Positions 8,272-16,614 of a stretch of DNA of 64,000 nucleotides are shown here, piece after piece. How positions within the stretch are numbered: position 1 is the first letter of the stretch; every line of letters begins with the position of its first letter. This DNA comes from Gammaproteobacteria bacterium. GTDB lineage: Bacteria; Pseudomonadota; Gammaproteobacteria; Xanthomonadales; Marinicellaceae. The notes beneath the pieces were generated by a model, which was not told the origin of the DNA, did not search any database, and was given only the letters and a program-made list of their open reading frames with translations. The translations under genes and the position numbers were made by a program. The DNA is taken from contig JAUIGR010000003.1 of NCBI GenBank assembly GCA_030430025.1, positions 62,001-126,000 on the forward strand, read 5' to 3'.

Positions 8272-9270
8272 TTATTTAACAGCAATTCTGTCAGTTAACC
8301 ACTGACAACGGTAGTCTAAACCACCAACCACCCAATCTAACTGCGGTTTACCGCCAAATGTGGCTCTTGGCATCGATTTAAGCACCGTCATACCAAAACC
8401 TTCTGATTGTGGAATGTCTTTGAGTTGACTATCACGCTCTAACCAAATCAGTGATGAAATACCATCTTTATTATGACTCACTTCAAAGGTGAGCTCTACT
8501 TCCCCTTGTTTCGATCTCAAGGCACCATACTTCATTGAGTTGGTTATCAACTCACTGGTCACCAAGTACAAGGTTTGTGCGGTTAGACGGTTGATCTTGA
8601 GTTGGTCTGTTTGCTTATTGATTTGTACTTCTCCACCACAGACCGATATTGCTAAGTCAAATACATCCTGACTAGAAAATGTGCCCTCTTTGTCATCAAA
8701 CAATAATTCATTAAATTGGGTTAACGCTTGTAAACGTTCAGAGAAAGTCTGTTCAAGTTGTGATAATGACTCTGCTTCAGAACATGACATCCGAAATAAT
8801 CCGGAAACCACTGCCATTTGGTTGCGTAATTTGTGTGCCATTTCTCGTGAGACTAGATGGGCATGTTTTTCCTTTATCTTCAATGGTGTGATGTCGTAGT
8901 TTACGCCAATTAAATAACGTAGACCATGTTCAGATTGATATACTTTACCGCTTCCAATCAACCATAACTCACGGTTTTGTGGTGTAATAAATCGAAAATC
9001 TGCGTGAAATGTATCAGTGTTATCCATCACTGCTTGGATTTTTTTTGCTGTACGCTCCTGGTCTTCTTCATGGACATGTTGAATAAAAAAGTCGATATTG
9101 AAGGGCTTGGGTACATCCTTGAAGTCAAGCATCTCCTCTAAGATCGGATCCTGATTGATTAAGTCTCCCTCAATATTCCAGATCCAGCGCCCAACTTCTG
9201 CCGCCTGATTGGCCAAGTTATGCCATACTTCTTCAGGAATGATAGTGTCTTTCATTAAAGGTGCCAACAA
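8272..9270 (-). CDS. PAS-HWE sensor histidine kinase of the stress response
   Basis: 332 residues, no membrane segment. A PAS domain occupies ~20-125 (GRWIWNIEGDL ... RYLIGVNYDIT). The HWE dimerisation motif EMAHKLRNQMAVVSG (~142-156) holds the probable phosphoacceptor histidine. The N-box ELITNSMKYGALRS, the WLERD motif and GFGMTVLK are all intact, so this looks like the active kinase. By position between phyR and the LOV kinase it is the likely PhyR kinase/phosphatase. The signal sensed by its PAS domain is unknown. Confidence 0.87.
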   Translation of the reverse strand: MLAPLMKDTIIPEEVWHNLANQAAEVGRWIWNIEGDLINQDPILEEMLDFKDVPKPFNIDFFIQHVHEEDQERTAKKIQAVMDNTDTFHADFRFITPQNRELWLIGSGKVYQSEHGLRYLIGVNYDITPLKIKEKHAHLVSREMAHKLRNQMAVVSGLFRMSCSEAESLSQLEQTFSERLQALTQFNELLFDDKEGTFSSQDVFDLAISVCGGEVQINKQTDQLKINRLTAQTLYLVTSELITNSMKYGALRSKQGEVELTFEVSHNKDGISSLIWLERDSQLKDIPQSEGFGMTVLKSMPRATFGGKPQLDWVVGGLDYRCQWLTDRIAVK

Positions 9271-10044
9271 TTAATCTTTAAAAAAGTACAAAGCTTGACT
9301 GATCGCTGCTTTGACATTACCGGCAGTAAACGGTTTACTGATCAGGTAGGTAGGTTCCAGGCGCTCACCAGTAAGTAATAATTCTGGAAATGCCGTGATG
9401 AAAATAACGGGTACCGAGAATGACTGTAGGATTTCATCAACAGCTTCAATGCCAGAACTATCATCTGCTAAATGCACATCAGTCAGGATTAAACCGGGTT
9501 GTTCCTGTTCTGCCTGAACCACTGCATCGGTATGAGTGGCTGCAATCCCTGATACTGTATGTCCCAGAGATTCCACAATACTTGCAATGTCGGCAGCCAC
9601 CATCGGCTCATCTTCAATGATTAATACGCTGGTCTTTAATTCATTGGCGATTTCCGCATTAACTTGTTCAAGATGTTGATTGATTTGATCAGTAGAAAGA
9701 CCGCAAATCCCTTCCAACTGCTCATCAGAGAAACTTTCCAGTGTGTTTAATAAAAAGATCAAGCGGTTGTGGCTCGATACTTTTAGCAGTTTGTGGTCGT
9801 CTGTAGATGTGTTTTTTAGCGCATGTCGCGCTGGATTTTGCCACAGTTTAAACAATAAATGATAGAGATGACTTTTAGGGTCAGGTTGGTTGCTGCTAGT
9901 TGTTTGGTTGTGTTGAATCAGCACCTGTTTGACTAGGTTATCTCCCGAACTTTGGGAACCGGTCAGTGCCCGGGTGAAACGCCTGAGATAAGGTAGATAG
10001 GGTAACAACTCATTGGCATTGTACATAAAATCCTTTAATTCCAT
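9271..10044 (-). CDS. phyR: PhyR-type response regulator with sigma-like domain
   Basis: 257 residues. The N-terminal ~130 residues form a sigma-factor-like domain (LLPYLPYLRRFTRALTGSQ and LSTDQINQHLEQV). The C-terminal receiver (~138-257) has the acidic pair in IIEDEP, the phosphoacceptor aspartate in LTDVHL, and the ITAFP...LTGERLEPTYLISKPF segment typical of PhyR. Phosphorylated PhyR binds NepR and frees EcfG. It is the first gene of the GSR operon; downstream genes follow without gaps. No GGAAC element is visible immediately upstream. Confidence 0.9.
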   Translation of the reverse strand: MELKDFMYNANELLPYLPYLRRFTRALTGSQSSGDNLVKQVLIQHNQTTSSNQPDPKSHLYHLLFKLWQNPARHALKNTSTDDHKLLKVSSHNRLIFLLNTLESFSDEQLEGICGLSTDQINQHLEQVNAEIANELKTSVLIIEDEPMVAADIASIVESLGHTVSGIAATHTDAVVQAEQEQPGLILTDVHLADDSSGIEAVDEILQSFSVPVIFITAFPELLLTGERLEPTYLISKPFTAGNVKAAISQALYFFKD

Positions 10045-10229
10045 GATTAAATATTAATGATAAACGAACTTAAATTATATTCTGTAAATATTTACAAAAA
10101 TACCAATATTTTATTTATGGCCTCACTTAAACGCCGTTTAGTAGTAGTGGAATAATTATTTGAAATAGCATCATTTAGATAAATTTGAATATTTTTGGTG
10201 AGTGATTTTTAAAGTGTATGAAACGGAAA

Positions 10230-10260
10230 AACTTGATCCAATTTTATATTGGATCAAGTT
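10230..10260 (-). terminator. Rho-independent terminator
   Basis: A perfect 13-base inverted repeat (AACTTGATCCAAT / ATTGGATCAAGTT, loop TTTAT) followed on the minus strand by TTTTT. It lies 25 bases past the stop of the DUF1328 gene and would end that transcript. Confidence 0.75.
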
Positions 10261-10285
10261 GATAGCTATTGTGACAAGTCAAGGG

Positions 10286-10453
10286 TTATGTTGCGGCTCG
10301 AAATAAGTGCATCAATACAGATATGATCAATAGTACCAAAAAGATTCCGAATATAATTTTAGCAAGCCCTGCTGCTGCTCCGGCTATGCCAGAAAATCCG
10401 AAAATGGCTGCCACTATAGCGATGATAAAAAAGATTAAAGCATATGAAAGCAT
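10286..10453 (-). CDS. DUF1328 (YtjA-like) small membrane protein
   Basis: 55 residues from ATG 10453-10451, with a GGAG-type ribosome site just upstream. It begins [20 protein letters not shown], followed by a small-residue segment ([14 protein letters not shown]) and a second helix. This is the standard DUF1328 two-helix layout. Family members are commonly stress-induced small membrane proteins of unknown biochemical role. It sits beside BON and DUF2383 genes, which are also frequent stress-regulon members. Confidence 0.85.
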   Translation of the reverse strand: MLSYALIFFIIAIVAAIFGFSGIAGAAAGLAKIIFGIFLVLLIISVLMHLFRAAT

Positions 10454-10481
10454 GGTTATCTCCTGGTTGGTTTAAGATTTG

Positions 10482-10520
10482 CTTCTGAGCCAATAATGAT
10501 ATTATTTATCGGCTCAGAAG
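10482..10520 (-). terminator. Hairpin after the BON-domain gene
   Basis: Perfect 10-base arms CTTCTGAGCC and GGCTCAGAAG separated by 19 AT-rich bases, 21 bases after the BON gene stop. The following T-tract is weak, so it may be a partial terminator or an mRNA-stabilising hairpin. Confidence 0.5.
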
Positions 10521-10541
10521 TAATGAGTCGCTGAACAAGTA

Positions 10542-11153
10542 TTATGATTTTTTAGCTACCACTAGATTATTTTCAACATCACGAACACCATCTGTGTTTT
10601 TAGCAATTTGAACAATCAAGTCTTTTTCAGCTGAACCATCTACTGTTCCAGTTAAAGTGACCACGCCGTAATGGGTGTCAACATTAACATCTAAACCACT
10701 GGTTTCGCTATTCCAAAGCAATTTAGACTTAACAACAGCCGTAGTGGTAGAGTCATCGTACCACTGGCCAACTGTACGATCTTTATCATCCTTTGATTTA
10801 CCATGTGATTTATCTTCATAATCAGGCTTAACAATCAAATTATTTTCAACCTGTTCTACACCACCAATGCCTTTGGCAATTTCTTGAGCCAAATCTTTAT
10901 CAACATCAGATTTAACTGAACCAGATAAAGTCACTACACCATCATTGACATGGGTATCAATGGTGAAGTTATTCAAATGTCTGTTAACCAATAAAGCTGA
11001 TTCTACTTTGCCGTCAATCCAGGCATCTTTTAAACCACTATTTTTTTCGTAATGATCATTACCACCAGCCATTGTCATTTGTGCCATTGTCAATGAAGCG
11101 GTTAATACTGAAGTTTTAAAAATGGTTCTCAAGTTTTTGTTTGATTTCTTCAT
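10542..11153 (-). CDS. Exported protein with two BON domains (OsmY-like)
   Basis: 203 residues. A signal peptide (KTSVLTASLTMAQMTMAGG) is followed by two BON domains, one at ~residues 45-110 (GVVTLSGSVKSDVDKDLAQE ... GVEQVENNLIV) and one at ~130-200 (GVVTLTGTVDGSAEKDLIVQ ... GVRDVENNLVV). BON proteins act in the periplasm and are linked to envelope and osmotic stress; OsmY is the reference. A charged linker (KSHGKSKDDKDR) joins the domains. It probably shares a transcript with the DUF2383 gene 56 bases upstream. Confidence 0.87.
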   Translation of the reverse strand: MKKSNKNLRTIFKTSVLTASLTMAQMTMAGGNDHYEKNSGLKDAWIDGKVESALLVNRHLNNFTIDTHVNDGVVTLSGSVKSDVDKDLAQEIAKGIGGVEQVENNLIVKPDYEDKSHGKSKDDKDRTVGQWYDDSTTTAVVKSKLLWNSETSGLDVNVDTHYGVVTLTGTVDGSAEKDLIVQIAKNTDGVRDVENNLVVAKKS

Positions 11154-11209
11154 TTTATTTCTCCTGGTTAATGAATTTCTAAGTTCTGTTTAAGTTATTC
11201 AGGTTGGTA

Positions 11210-11659
11210 TTATTGATTTCTGATCTCAAGGTGGCGTTCTGCAAATCGCTCGCCTTCACAAGAATCCCTATGTGCAGTTTTAAGTAATTGACGTGTGTTA
11301 TAAGTCAATTCTTCGTTGTCTTCTAACTTGTCTTGAATATACTCTGACAAGTAGTCTTCGCCATCATTAATGGCTGAAAGTGCTGCTTTATCGTCATCTT
11401 TAAATAAACCTGTAAACTTTTTGAAGTTTTGATAGACCTTTCCGCGCAAACTGCCATCAGTTTCAGGTTCGCCACCCAAATTTCTAACTTCTTGTTGGAA
11501 AGACTGAACCAACCGATTACGTTGTATGGCTCTGGTAGATAATTCACCTTTTAACAATAAGTACTGACTATCTAACTGATTTGCTGATTCACGAAAACCA
11601 CGTTCGCTGTCAATCAAAATCTTGGTTACATCGTTTAATACTTCTATATTGTTTTGCAT
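11210..11659 (-). CDS. DUF2383 / PA2169-family four-helix-bundle protein
   Basis: 149 residues, fully helical by composition, no signal peptide. The N-terminal NIEVLNDVTKILIDSERGFR and QNRLVQ-like segments (~residues 3-50) and the C-terminal YNTRQLLKTAHRDSCEGERF match the PA2169 family, a ferritin-like four-helix bundle of unknown function. It is found in many proteobacteria near stress genes. A candidate EcfG-type promoter lies about 60 bases upstream (11715-11739), which would place it under the stress sigma factor encoded at 6528-7073. Confidence 0.8.
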   Translation of the reverse strand: MQNNIEVLNDVTKILIDSERGFRESANQLDSQYLLLKGELSTRAIQRNRLVQSFQQEVRNLGGEPETDGSLRGKVYQNFKKFTGLFKDDDKAALSAINDGEDYLSEYIQDKLEDNEELTYNTRQLLKTAHRDSCEGERFAERHLEIRNQ

Positions 11660-11714
11660 TGTTAAACTCCTTATGTTTGTGAGAAATTAAATTTACATGC
11701 CATGTACCCTTAAC

Positions 11715-11739
11715 AACACACAACTACCGATGTTGTTCC
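11715..11739 (-). promoter_or_regulatory. Candidate EcfG-type promoter
   Basis: Minus strand GGAAC (11739-11735), 16 nt, TGTT (11718-11715). It matches the EcfG spacing, with one difference from CGTT in the -10. It faces the DUF2383-BON gene pair. Confidence 0.45.
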
Positions 11740-11919
11740 AAAAAAATAAAAAAATATTTGTGATTTGGCTCAATTTGAGCAGTAAACAACCCGTTTCCAT
11801 TTGTCAAATAGTTAGATCATGTCATTGATAATATTTATAACAAAAACAATATCTTATGTGTTTTAAATAGATTGTTATTGGGTCAATGGAACAATGCGCT
11901 GATTTTTTTTTGAAATTAA

Positions 11920-13362
11920 TCAAAGAATTGGTGAAACGAGCCTGGCAGTTTTCTCAAGCAGTGTTTGCAAAGCCGATTTTTTATTGATTGAATTGGCATC
12001 AAGTGGAATCGAATCGGTCAAGTCTTGTTCGAATGTGGTTTTGAGTTGATTAGCAAAATCTTGATCATAAATTAGTGCATTGACCTCAAAGTTAAGTTCA
12101 AAACTGCGCTCATCAAAGTTAGATGTTCCTAATACGCTAAGCAAGCCATCGACAACCATGGTTTTGGCATGAACAAAACCGCGAGTGTATTTGAAAATTT
12201 TCACGTCGACTAACAACAATTCGTCATAAAACGAACCCGCTGCGGTATCCGCCATCCAAGAATCTGACTGTTCAGGGACCAATAATTTAACGCTAACACC
12301 TGCCAATGCCATGATTTTAAGGGCTTTCATGGTTGCAGGATTTGGCACAAAATACGGCGTGGTGATCAGTATTTCCTTCCGTGCCTGATGGATTGCTTGC
12401 AAAATGGCGAACTGAATAGTTGGTTGAGGTGAATCAGGGCCACTCCCCATTATTTGAACCCATTGGGGTGAACTTTGGTCATAGCTAAACTCTTCATCTA
12501 ATGATTTGTGTTCAATGTCTTCACCGATACAAAACTTCCAATCATTGGTGAAAATGTGATTTAGCTGTGTTACCGCCGAACCTGTTATCTTTAGATGAGT
12601 ATCTCTCCAGTAGGTGTCATTGTATTCATTGTGATATTCATTGCCAACATTGATGCCGCCTATATAGCCAGTGGTTCCATCAATAATGACAATTTTTCGG
12701 TGGTTGCGATAGTTCAAACGTTCAGTGAACGCCAGCAGCTTAATTTTAGCAAAGATTGCCACATCAATACCGCCATCACGAAGTTTCTGAAGAATCTTTT
12801 TGTTTAGCCTCAAACAGCCATAATCATCTAACAACAATCTTATTTTGACGCCTTCTTTCGCCTTATTCAGTAGTTGATCAACTATCAACTGTCCTACTTC
12901 ATCGGCTCTGAAAATATAGTATTCCAAATGGATAAAAGTTTTTGCTTGAGCTATATCCTCAAGTAATTGATCGAATTTTTCTTCACCATTATGCAACAGT
13001 TTCAGGTTATTGCCTGTGGTGATCGTATGGCCAGACTCATGCCTGACCATATTGGCTAAAGCATTAAATGGCTGATATTGTGGGGTCATTTTCGAAAACG
13101 GCTGCTCAGCTTGTTCATCAATGTTTTTAGAAACTTGATTGATTTCAAGTTGTTCAGATTGCAACTTTTTCTGATAATGCTTTCTTTTACGTCGTTTGGA
13201 ACCAAATGTGTAATACAACAACACCCCAAAAACCGGAATCACAAAAATGGTGAATAACCAGGCAGAAGCCCTGGAACTGATTGTGTATTGTTGAATGATT
13301 TGTAAACTAACAAATATTAACACGAGCCAATATAAGATATTGATGATATCATGCCAGGTCAT
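11920..13362 (-). CDS. cls: Cardiolipin synthase (PLD family)
   Basis: 480 residues. Two N-terminal membrane helices (~residues 8-55) are followed by two phospholipase D domains with HKD motifs: HRKIVIIDGTTGYIGG (~222-237) and HAKTMVVDGLLSVLGTSNFD (~398-417). Condenses two phosphatidylglycerols into cardiolipin at the inner membrane. Length matches ClsA-type enzymes. It stands alone, separated by about 260 bases from the DUF2383 promoter region. Changed cardiolipin content is a common stress output, but no EcfG site is visible before it. Confidence 0.9.
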   Translation of the reverse strand: MTWHDIINILYWLVLIFVSLQIIQQYTISSRASAWLFTIFVIPVFGVLLYYTFGSKRRKRKHYQKKLQSEQLEINQVSKNIDEQAEQPFSKMTPQYQPFNALANMVRHESGHTITTGNNLKLLHNGEEKFDQLLEDIAQAKTFIHLEYYIFRADEVGQLIVDQLLNKAKEGVKIRLLLDDYGCLRLNKKILQKLRDGGIDVAIFAKIKLLAFTERLNYRNHRKIVIIDGTTGYIGGINVGNEYHNEYNDTYWRDTHLKITGSAVTQLNHIFTNDWKFCIGEDIEHKSLDEEFSYDQSSPQWVQIMGSGPDSPQPTIQFAILQAIHQARKEILITTPYFVPNPATMKALKIMALAGVSVKLLVPEQSDSWMADTAAGSFYDELLLVDVKIFKYTRGFVHAKTMVVDGLLSVLGTSNFDERSFELNFEVNALIYDQDFANQLKTTFEQDLTDSIPLDANSINKKSALQTLLEKTARLVSPIL

Positions 13363-13573
13363 ACAAGGCCCTCGTTAAAACAAGTCTTTTAAAGTACATC
13401 ATTTGCTTAGGTTTTCAATGGGGGCGATTGTTAATTCACCCAAAGATCAATCGCATTCAAATCAAAAAAATCATCATACCATGTGCACTTGAGCTTACGT
13501 TTAAAAAATTCTTAGCGTTACTGAAATTTTAAGACTAGGGAGAGGTTCTAGGTATCGTGATATTTCAGTATAT

Positions 13574-14035
13574 TTGAACAATATGAGTTCCTTTGGCAAT
13601 ATATACAGTTGTCTTTTTGTTAATTCTCTTTTTATTGGATATCTTATCCTTAATCATGGTGCTGTTTTTACGGCAAAGGTCAAATTGGCAAGTGATACAA
13701 TTACTATACCTACTGGTCATTTTGGTGTTTTATTTTTTTCAGCAAAAACTCGTATTCTAGCTGGCGCTCCAGAAGATGATGACATGGTTGTTAAACTTGG
13801 AATAAAAATTGATGGTGTACCAGTTGGTTCGGTGGGTGTTCAACAACTGTATACCCCTTATGAGGCTTCTAGTCGCTCTCTTACCGCCTCATATTTATCT
13901 GCTGTTGGTGATCACAGTTCACCTTTAACAGCTGGTCAACACACTGTTGAGGCGTATATTATTGTCGAAACAACGGGTGCAAAACATCCCTCTGTTCCTG
14001 AGGAATTGACTTTGACTTATTTTGATTTTGATTAA
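13574..14035 (+). CDS. Hypothetical beta-rich protein
   Basis: Up to 153 residues; starts TTG at 13574 or ATG at 13583. The N-terminal ~30 residues are hydrophobic (CLFVNSLFIGYLIL) and may be a signal anchor, or non-native sequence in front of a truncated protein. From AVFTAKVKLAS on, alternating hydrophobic residues suggest beta strands, ending EELTLTYFDFD. No family recognised. It converges with the methyltransferase at 14032, overlapping by 4 nt. Low certainty on the start. Confidence 0.45.
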   Translation: MNNMSSFGNIYSCLFVNSLFIGYLILNHGAVFTAKVKLASDTITIPTGHFGVLFFSAKTRILAGAPEDDDMVVKLGIKIDGVPVGSVGVQQLYTPYEASSRSLTASYLSAVGDHSSPLTAGQHTVEAYIIVETTGAKHPSVPEELTLTYFDFD

Positions 14036-14769
14036 ATCAATTTTTCACCAAAGATAACGGCACGACCAAACCCAAATAATTCATTTGGATTTGGTCTCGT
14101 TATCTCACAGTTAGAAAAACCTGCGCTTTTTAACCTATCAACAATATCCAAACCATAATTGCGATAACAAAAAACCTTACCCACACCCCTTAAATTGTCT
14201 GAATGATACTCAGGGGGCAATATTTGTTCTCTTTGACCGTTAACCAGCTTTGTCCTTTCTACTGTGTTATCGTTAAGATTCATTGGAACAGTAAAGATGA
14301 TTTTTCCTGCTGGCTTCAAGACCCTGTAAACCTCTTTAAAACCCTTCATGTCATCTTCCACATGCTCAAAGACTTCCAAAGATGTGCAAATATCAAATGA
14401 TTCATCATCAAAAGTTAAACACTGAACATCCTGACACATCACCCCGTCTTTATAGGAACCCAAAGGCACATCATCAAGATATTCACTTAAAGTGATTTCA
14501 TGATGGGTTGATTGTAAATATCGCACGAACGCACCGCGTGAAGACAGCTCATAAATTTTTAATTGTTGCTCCGTTTGTATAAAAGGATTTATGACCTGAC
14601 CTAACGACTGAGTGACTGCGGATGAACCACATCTGGTACATCTCACCCCCATTTCATCATCATAGGTTTTTATATGAAATTTCCACCCACAAAGCTTGCA
14701 TGAATGGAAATTCATGGAAAATTCTTTGAGTTTTATTTGCTTTAGCTGGTTAAGTAATTTGGAAATCAT
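14032..14769 (-). CDS. Class I SAM-dependent methyltransferase with zinc ribbon
   Basis: 245 residues. An N-terminal CKLCG...CTRCG ribbon (~residues 24-47) precedes a Methyltransf_11-type Rossmann domain. Visible signatures are LSSRGAFVRYL, DICTSLEVFEHVEDDMKGF (~126-144, acidic motif plus EVFEH) and VLKPAGKIIFTVP (~149-161). The usual glycine-rich motif I is poor. The substrate is unknown; similar small methyltransferases act on lipids, sugars or small molecules. Not clearly linked to the neighbours. Confidence 0.75.
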   Translation of the reverse strand: MISKLLNQLKQIKLKEFSMNFHSCKLCGWKFHIKTYDDEMGVRCTRCGSSAVTQSLGQVINPFIQTEQQLKIYELSSRGAFVRYLQSTHHEITLSEYLDDVPLGSYKDGVMCQDVQCLTFDDESFDICTSLEVFEHVEDDMKGFKEVYRVLKPAGKIIFTVPMNLNDNTVERTKLVNGQREQILPPEYHSDNLRGVGKVFCYRNYGLDIVDRLKSAGFSNCEITRPNPNELFGFGRAVIFGEKLI

Positions 14770-14838
14770 TTTGTAAGTTTAATCAATTTAATGACCTATT
14801 AGAACAGATGGTATTAGACGTTTTATGAATGATAATTT

Positions 14839-15234
14839 TCATTGATTAAAATCTGCCACAGAATGTCGTTTGAGCCATTGGGTAAATTGATCTTCGCTAA
14901 TTTCACTTGATGCCAATCCCACGACCATAGCTGTGGCCTCTGGTTCTGGTGCCACCAAAGTGATGCCATTAATTTCAAGAAAGGTGTAAGCTGCCAACAG
15001 AGCGATGCGCTTGTTGCCATCAGCGAAAGGATGATTGCGTACCAGGCTTGATGCGTAGGCAGTAGCCAGCTGGTACAAATCAGCCCCCTCGTATTCATAC
15101 AGGTTCTGTGGACGGGCCAATGCAGAACTCAATAAACCCTCATCCCTGATACCAGACAAGCCTCCATGTTCAGCTATTTGCATGTCATGAATAACTTCTA
15201 TGACATATTGCACCAGCCATTTAGGCTCGGTCAT
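14839..15234 (-). CDS. doc: Doc-type toxin (Fic family)
   Basis: 131 residues. The Fic motif HPFADGNKRIALLAAYTFLE (residues ~66-85) has the invariant histidine. Doc toxins of this type phosphorylate EF-Tu and stop translation. The N-terminus IEVIHDMQIAEHGGLSGIRD is typical of Doc. The start overlaps the antitoxin stop (ATGA at 15234-15231), the usual coupled toxin-antitoxin order with the antitoxin first. Confidence 0.88.
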   Translation of the reverse strand: MTEPKWLVQYVIEVIHDMQIAEHGGLSGIRDEGLLSSALARPQNLYEYEGADLYQLATAYASSLVRNHPFADGNKRIALLAAYTFLEINGITLVAPEPEATAMVVGLASSEISEDQFTQWLKRHSVADFNQ

Positions 15235-15458
15235 TTTGCCAACTGTCTCAGAGTATTTCGGTACTTACTCATGCCCTTAAGTGCCGCTTCCATTTGTTCC
15301 TCAAATTCAGGGTCATAAGGGGTCAGGCGTAACGCTCCATCTGCGCCTTGCGTTAGATGAATTTTATCGCCATCATTGACTTTTAACAGTGCAATGGCTT
15401 CTTTGGGCAATACCACACCCAATGAATTACCGATACGTCTTACTTTTAAATCAAGCAT
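15231..15458 (-). CDS. AbrB/MazE-type antitoxin
   Basis: 75 residues. An AbrB/SpoVT swapped-hairpin DNA-binding domain fills the first ~48 residues (VRRIGNSLGVVLPKEAIALL). The C-terminal tail (PEFEEQMEAALKGMSKYRNT) presumably wraps the Doc toxin. Doc is usually paired with a Phd-type antitoxin, so AbrB pairing is a known but less common variant. It probably represses its own promoter just upstream of 15458; GGAGGT precedes the ATG. Confidence 0.87.
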   Translation of the reverse strand: MLDLKVRRIGNSLGVVLPKEAIALLKVNDGDKIHLTQGADGALRLTPYDPEFEEQMEAALKGMSKYRNTLRQLAK

Positions 15459-15739
15459 ATTAACCTCCTTGATGTTATAACTTTAATAATAACATTTTAG
15501 AGGGTGTAACTCAAGGAAAAAGCCCAAAGAGCATTTGAAGAAATGTTTGAACCCGTTATGGGTTTCCTCTGAAATCCATGCCATCTCTGGGTTTTAGAGA
15601 AAATAAGTGACAAAAGAACGGTGTTAAAACTCACCTTTGGAGATAAATTGGCTTACACCAGACAAACAGGTCATCGATCACCTAATAATGTCGTTTTTCT
15701 GAAGTTAAGTGGATTTTAAAAATCTTGGAAACGGAGATA

Positions 15740-15815
<76 letters not shown>

Positions 15816-15908
15816 ACTTTTTATGATTTTTCACATGAATAGTGAGGGTGCGAAGTATAGCAAAAAAAATCAGTTGTTCAATGCTTTTTTTTAAAATTGG
15901 CCATTACC

Positions 15909-16568
15909 TTAATTTTTCTGACAAATCACTTCGTTGATACTGATATTGGGGTGATCTGTTGTTAAATCAGGCAGTTGAGTGCGTTGTTCCTCTGTGATAC
16001 TGTAGTCCAACCAGTATTCTGGCCATTGTTCAATACGCACCTCTTTTTGTGCTTTGAAACCTTTTCGGGACAGTTCGGCGATGCGGTTATCTGCATTGAA
16101 AGATTCTCTGTAAAGGCCCAAAGACACTGTATTTTCGTGGTTGCCTGCAGTGACTACATAATAGTCTTTGATTTTGGCAGATGCCAGTTCACGGCCTTTT
16201 GCTAAAGCGTCTGCTCGTGTAGGTAAGGCAGGTAGATAGATCCAATAGCCGGCCTCTTGTGAGGTGGTTAGTGCTCGGATGTTGGTTTTCAGCACCAGTG
16301 GCTTGAGTTGTTCTTGTAATGTTTGAATGGCTGCTTCGTTATCAAATGGTCCAACGGAAAAGCAATTTTGTTGCATCACTGGTGTGTTGTTTTGATTTGA
16401 TTGCTGTGGCTTGTGGATAGTCGGTTCAATTTCAGAAAGTAGCTTGATTTTAGAGATGCCGGGGTCGCTTGCTGGTAAAGGTTTTGTTATTGGTACGGTT
16501 AGACGATGACTCCAGACAAAAAAGCCAATGTTGGTGATTACTAGTAGTAAAAAAATATACCGCACCAT
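15909..16568 (-). CDS. SPOR-domain membrane protein
   Basis: About 219 residues from ATG 16568 (MVRYIFLLLVITNIGFFVWS), chosen because it puts a membrane anchor at the N-terminus and avoids overlap with birA. A Pro/Gln-rich linker follows. The C-terminal two thirds carry SPOR-like segments (CFSVGPFDNEAAIQTLQEQL; DYYVVTAGNHENTVSLGLYR). SPOR domains bind denuded peptidoglycan at division sites in the periplasm. It follows birA in the same direction, as in several gammaproteobacteria. Promoter shared with birA is likely. Confidence 0.8.
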   Translation of the reverse strand: MVRYIFLLLVITNIGFFVWSHRLTVPITKPLPASDPGISKIKLLSEIEPTIHKPQQSNQNNTPVMQQNCFSVGPFDNEAAIQTLQEQLKPLVLKTNIRALTTSQEAGYWIYLPALPTRADALAKGRELASAKIKDYYVVTAGNHENTVSLGLYRESFNADNRIAELSRKGFKAQKEVRIEQWPEYWLDYSITEEQRTQLPDLTTDHPNISINEVICQKN

Positions 16569-16614
16569 GCGTTCCTTAAATTTGATGGTTGGAATTATAC
16601 TCAAGCTGTCCTTA

